From assembly GCF_000718015.1 (NCBI RefSeq), contig NZ_JODY01000039.1, forward strand, positions 9,054 to 73,053: a stretch of DNA of 64,000 nucleotides, in the 5' to 3' direction. This document shows positions 61,876-64,000 of this stretch, in pieces. Position numbers and translations under genes: made by a program. This DNA comes from Streptomyces catenulae. GTDB lineage: Bacteria > Actinomycetota > Actinomycetes > Streptomycetales > Streptomycetaceae. The notes beneath the pieces are model-generated. The model was not told the DNA's origin. It made no database searches and saw nothing but the letters and a program-made list of their open reading frames with translations. Position 1 is the stretch's first letter, and each line of letters starts with the position of its first letter.

Positions 61876-62640
61876 ATGCCTCCCTACGACCCGTCGGCCT
61901 TTCCGCCCTTCGCCGTCACCGTCGATCTGGTCGTGCTCACCGTGCGCCGCCACTCCCTCTGTGCCCTGGCCGTGCGCCGTGGTGAGCCGCCGTTCCAGGG
62001 GCGATGGGCGCTGCCCGGCGGCTTCGTCCGCGCCGACGAAGACCTGGCGGGTGCCGCGGCCCGGGAGCTGGCCGAGGAGACGGGCCTGCACGCCCACGAT
62101 CCGGCCGATCCCAACGCCCCGTACGGCGCGCATCTGGAACAGCTCGCCACCTACGGCGACCCGAAGCGCGACCCCCGGATGCGGGTGGTGAGCGTCGCCC
62201 ACCTGGTGCTCGCCCCCGACCTGCCCGCCCCGCGGGCCGGTGGCGACGCGCACAGCGCCCGCTGGGCACCGGTCGAGTCCTTCCTCGATCAGGAGCCCAC
62301 GAGCGCACCCGAGGAGGAGGCCCCGGCTCCGCTCGCCTTCGACCACGCCCAGATCCTCGAGGACGGTGTGGAACGCGCTCGTTCCAAGATCGAGTACTCC
62401 TCGCTTGCCACCGCGTTCTGCCCGCAGGAGTTCACGGTCGGCGAACTGCGCCGCGTCTACGAAGCGGTCTGGGGCGTCGCCCTGGACCCCCGCAATTTCC
62501 ACCGCAAGGTCACCGGAACCCCGGGCTTCCTCGTCCCGACCGGCGGTACGACGACCCGTCAGGGCGGCCGCCCGGCACAGCTGTTCCGCGCAGGCGGCGC
62601 CACCCTGCTCAACCCGCCGATGCTGCGCCCGGAGGCATGA
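61876..62640 (+). CDS. Nudix hydrolase / NrtR-like regulator
   Basis: A 254-residue protein with an N-terminal Nudix domain and a C-terminal winged helix. The Nudix box is complete: GGFVRADEDLAGAAARELAE followed by ETGL. The C-terminal part, ATAFCPQEFTVGELRRVYEA with RNFHRKVTGTPGFLVPTG, is the DNA-binding domain of NrtR proteins, which sense ADP-ribose and control NAD metabolism genes. Many NrtR proteins lack the catalytic Nudix residues; this one keeps them and may also hydrolyse ADP-ribose. ATG with a palindromic operator overlapping the promoter. Confidence 0.85.
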   Translation: MPPYDPSAFPPFAVTVDLVVLTVRRHSLCALAVRRGEPPFQGRWALPGGFVRADEDLAGAAARELAEETGLHAHDPADPNAPYGAHLEQLATYGDPKRDPRMRVVSVAHLVLAPDLPAPRAGGDAHSARWAPVESFLDQEPTSAPEEEAPAPLAFDHAQILEDGVERARSKIEYSSLATAFCPQEFTVGELRRVYEAVWGVALDPRNFHRKVTGTPGFLVPTGGTTTRQGGRPAQLFRAGGATLLNPPMLRPEA

Positions 62641-62694
62641 CCGCCCGGTGGGCGCGCTCGCGGCATCACCGTGACACGGCACGGCACCCCACTC

Positions 62695-62729
62695 GGTAAT
62701 TACGAGTAAATAGGACATATAGGGTTACC
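62695..62729 (+). promoter_or_regulatory. AT-rich promoter/operator of the ABC ATPase
   Basis: This 35-bp patch is strikingly AT-rich for the window. It contains the palindrome GTAATTAC (62696-62703) and ends in GGTTACC, whose complement matches the opening GGTAA. TAGGACATATAGGG offers a -10 region. The ABC gene starts 68 bp later. Confidence 0.45.
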
Positions 62730-62796
62730 TTGACGGGGTGAGCCCTTTCGTGCCCTCCACCCCGACCGACCGGTCTCACGCCCCGCGAGGGACGCG

Positions 62797-64000
62797 ATGA
62801 TCCAGGCCATCGGGCTGACCAGCGAACCCCGCGGCGAACACCCGCCCGCCGTCAACGACCTCACCTTCGACGCCCGACCGCGAAATGTCACCGTCCTGCT
62901 CGGCCCCGAGGGGTCAGGAAAAACCACCGCGCTGAGGCTGATGCTCCAACTCCAGCCCGGCCGCGGCGTCGCCCTCTTCCGCGGACGCGCACTGCACCGG
63001 GTGCCCAACCCGCCACGCGAAATCGGCGTCGTCCTCGGCGACGTTCCCGGCGACCCGTCACGAACCGCCATCGGGCACCTGCGTCTCCTCAGCGCCGCGG
63101 TCGGCGTACCCGCCGGTCACGCCGACGACGTCCTGGACCTCGTCGGCCTCACCGGCCTCGCCGACAAACAGCTCGGTGACCTCTCCCGCGGCATGGACCG
63201 ACGCCTCGCCCTGGCCGCCGCCCTCCTCGGAGACCCCCACACCCTCGTCCTCGACGAACCCACCGACGGTCTGCAACCCCGCGACACCACGTGGCTGCAC
63301 GGACTGCTCCGCGACTACGCGGCACAGGGTGGCGCCGTCCTCGTCACCTCACGCCACTCTCGCGAAGCCAGCCGCATCGCCGACCGCGTAGTCACCCTCG
63401 ACGACGGTCACCTCGCAGCCGACCAGGACGCGGCGACATTCGCCCGCACCCGGATGCGCCCCCGCGTCGTCGTCCGCTCGCCGCATGCCGACCGCCTCGC
63501 GGCGCTGCTCATCGACGAATCACAACGCGCGCACCACGCCACGGATCCCGCCATCGGCCGCGGCATCGAAGTCGTCCGCGAGAGCGGCAGTCGCCTCGCC
63601 GTGTACGGCAGTGACTGCGCCGCAGTCGGCGAAACCGCCTTCCGGCACCGGGTGCTGGTGCACCAACTCGCCGATGAGGAAGGCGACAGCGGCCTCATCG
63701 AACCACTCCACCGGGCGGATGGTCGACAATCGCCTGCGGCGACTGCGCCTCCCGGTGCGGCAGGCGTCTCCGCCCACGTGACTGTCACCGCGCCCACGCC
63801 CGCAGCCGCACCCCTCGATATCGATATGCCGACATCCCGCGTTGGCGATATGCCGACATCCTCCGGCGGCGACAGTCGCCCCACACTCCCCGTAACCCCG
63901 ACCACCACCGCCCCCGACGACCTGACCGACACCCTCACTCTCCCCGTCATCACCACCTCCGTGCCCGCCCCCTCTCCCCGCCCCGCACACCCCCCTAGGG
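62797..64000 (+). CDS. ABC transporter ATPase (runs off the window)
   Basis: The frame stays open to the right edge (401 codons visible). Walker A is LLGPEGSGKTT, the signature loop is degenerate (LGDLSRGMDRRLALAA instead of LSGGQ), Walker B is LVLDEPTDGL, and the switch region has VLVTSRHSREASRIADR. It is a single-domain exporter-type ATPase (DrrA/CcmA class) with a long Pro/Thr/Ala-rich C-terminal extension starting near residue 315, so a permease domain may be fused beyond the edge. ATG with GAGG upstream. The gene order suggests whiH and hrdB lie further right, but that is inference. Confidence 0.85.
   Translation, partial: MIQAIGLTSEPRGEHPPAVNDLTFDARPRNVTVLLGPEGSGKTTALRLMLQLQPGRGVALFRGRALHRVPNPPREIGVVLGDVPGDPSRTAIGHLRLLSAAVGVPAGHADDVLDLVGLTGLADKQLGDLSRGMDRRLALAAALLGDPHTLVLDEPTDGLQPRDTTWLHGLLRDYAAQGGAVLVTSRHSREASRIADRVVTLDDGHLAADQDAATFARTRMRPRVVVRSPHADRLAALLIDESQRAHHATDPAIGRGIEVVRESGSRLAVYGSDCAAVGETAFRHRVLVHQLADEEGDSGLIEPLHRADGRQSPAATAPPGAAGVSAHVTVTAPTPAAAPLDIDMPTSRVGDMPTSSGGDSRPTLPVTPTTTAPDDLTDTLTLPVITTSVPAPSPRPAHPPR
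63822..63861 (+). repeat. Two 24-bp in-frame repeats in the ABC protein linker
   Basis: CGATATGCCGACATCC occurs at 63822-63837 and again at 63846-63861, spaced 24 bp. In frame this encodes DMPTSRVG then DMPTSSGG. The repeats lie in the low-complexity linker and could vary in copy number between strains. Confidence 0.6.

Noticed and set aside
1..64000. tRNA or rRNA genes, insertion sequences, integrase or prophage genes
   Set aside because: None was recognised by motif or inverted-repeat ends. The nuclease insertion has no visible att sites or transposase.

Overview
The window is chromosomal DNA from an actinomycete, almost certainly a Streptomyces. The evidence is very high GC with strong third-position bias, many GTG starts, TTGACA / TAnnnT type promoters, a GAACNNNNGTTY-type LexA box, and a gene order (recA-recX, gluABCD-gluRK, miaB, miaA, dapF, rshA-like, hflX, lexA, nrdR-nrdJ, rnhB) that matches the conserved core upstream of whiH-hrdB as I remember it from S. 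coelicolor (about SCO5769 to SCO5818). It is mostly core chromosome, with a few lineage-specific inserts.

Layout. 1-2.0 kb: a VOC protein under two identical operators, then a divergent LysR / DoxX-like pair. 2.0-4.0 kb: recA with a LexA box, then recX. 4.1-7.1 kb (minus): FAD monooxygenase, a 28-codon cysteine-rich leader, cysteine dioxygenase and rhodanese. 7.3-13.3 kb: glutamate uptake genes gluABCD (gluA is broken) and the divergent two-component pair gluR-gluK. 13.3-18.2 kb: cold-shock protein, DEAD-box helicase, TAXI binding protein, seven-bladed FG-GAP protein. 18.3-25.5 kb: miaB, extradiol dioxygenase, an inserted ScoMcrA-like nuclease, miaA, a membrane protein, dapF. 25.7-32.7 kb: RelA/SpoT homologue, M1 peptidase, hflX, trypsin-like lipoprotein. 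33.0-39.2 kb: a four-gene NRPS-independent siderophore (NIS) cluster. 39.2-46.3 kb: DinG-type helicase, lexA, nrdR, nrdJ. 46.5-54.5 kb: TerD protein, TetR-amidase pair, YdbC-like protein, histidine phosphatase, ADP-ribosylglycohydrolase, rnhB and two unknowns. 55.0-64 kb: RecQ with a phosphoribosyltransferase tail, a DUF4192 protein, glycogen debranching-like protein, an NrtR-like Nudix protein, and an ABC ATPase cut by the right edge.

Working themes. DNA repair is concentrated here: recA and lexA both carry LexA boxes, beside recX, dinG, recQ and rnhB. dNTP supply (NrdR and its paired boxes controlling the B12-dependent reductase nrdJ) sits next to the SOS repressor. tRNA A37 modification needs both MiaA and MiaB, which here are separated by the dioxygenase and the nuclease. 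Sulfur metabolism forms a small minus-strand block with a probable cysteine-sensing leader.

The features most worth follow-up are: a putative modification-dependent (phosphorothioate- or methyl-sensing) HNH endonuclease between the tRNA-modification genes; an NIS cluster with an aminotransferase, two synthetases and an acetyltransferase but no local decarboxylase or hydroxylase; the broken gluA inside an otherwise intact glutamate transporter; the cysteine leader; and several phased or tandem repeat arrays. I saw no tRNA, rRNA, CRISPR array, insertion sequence or prophage.
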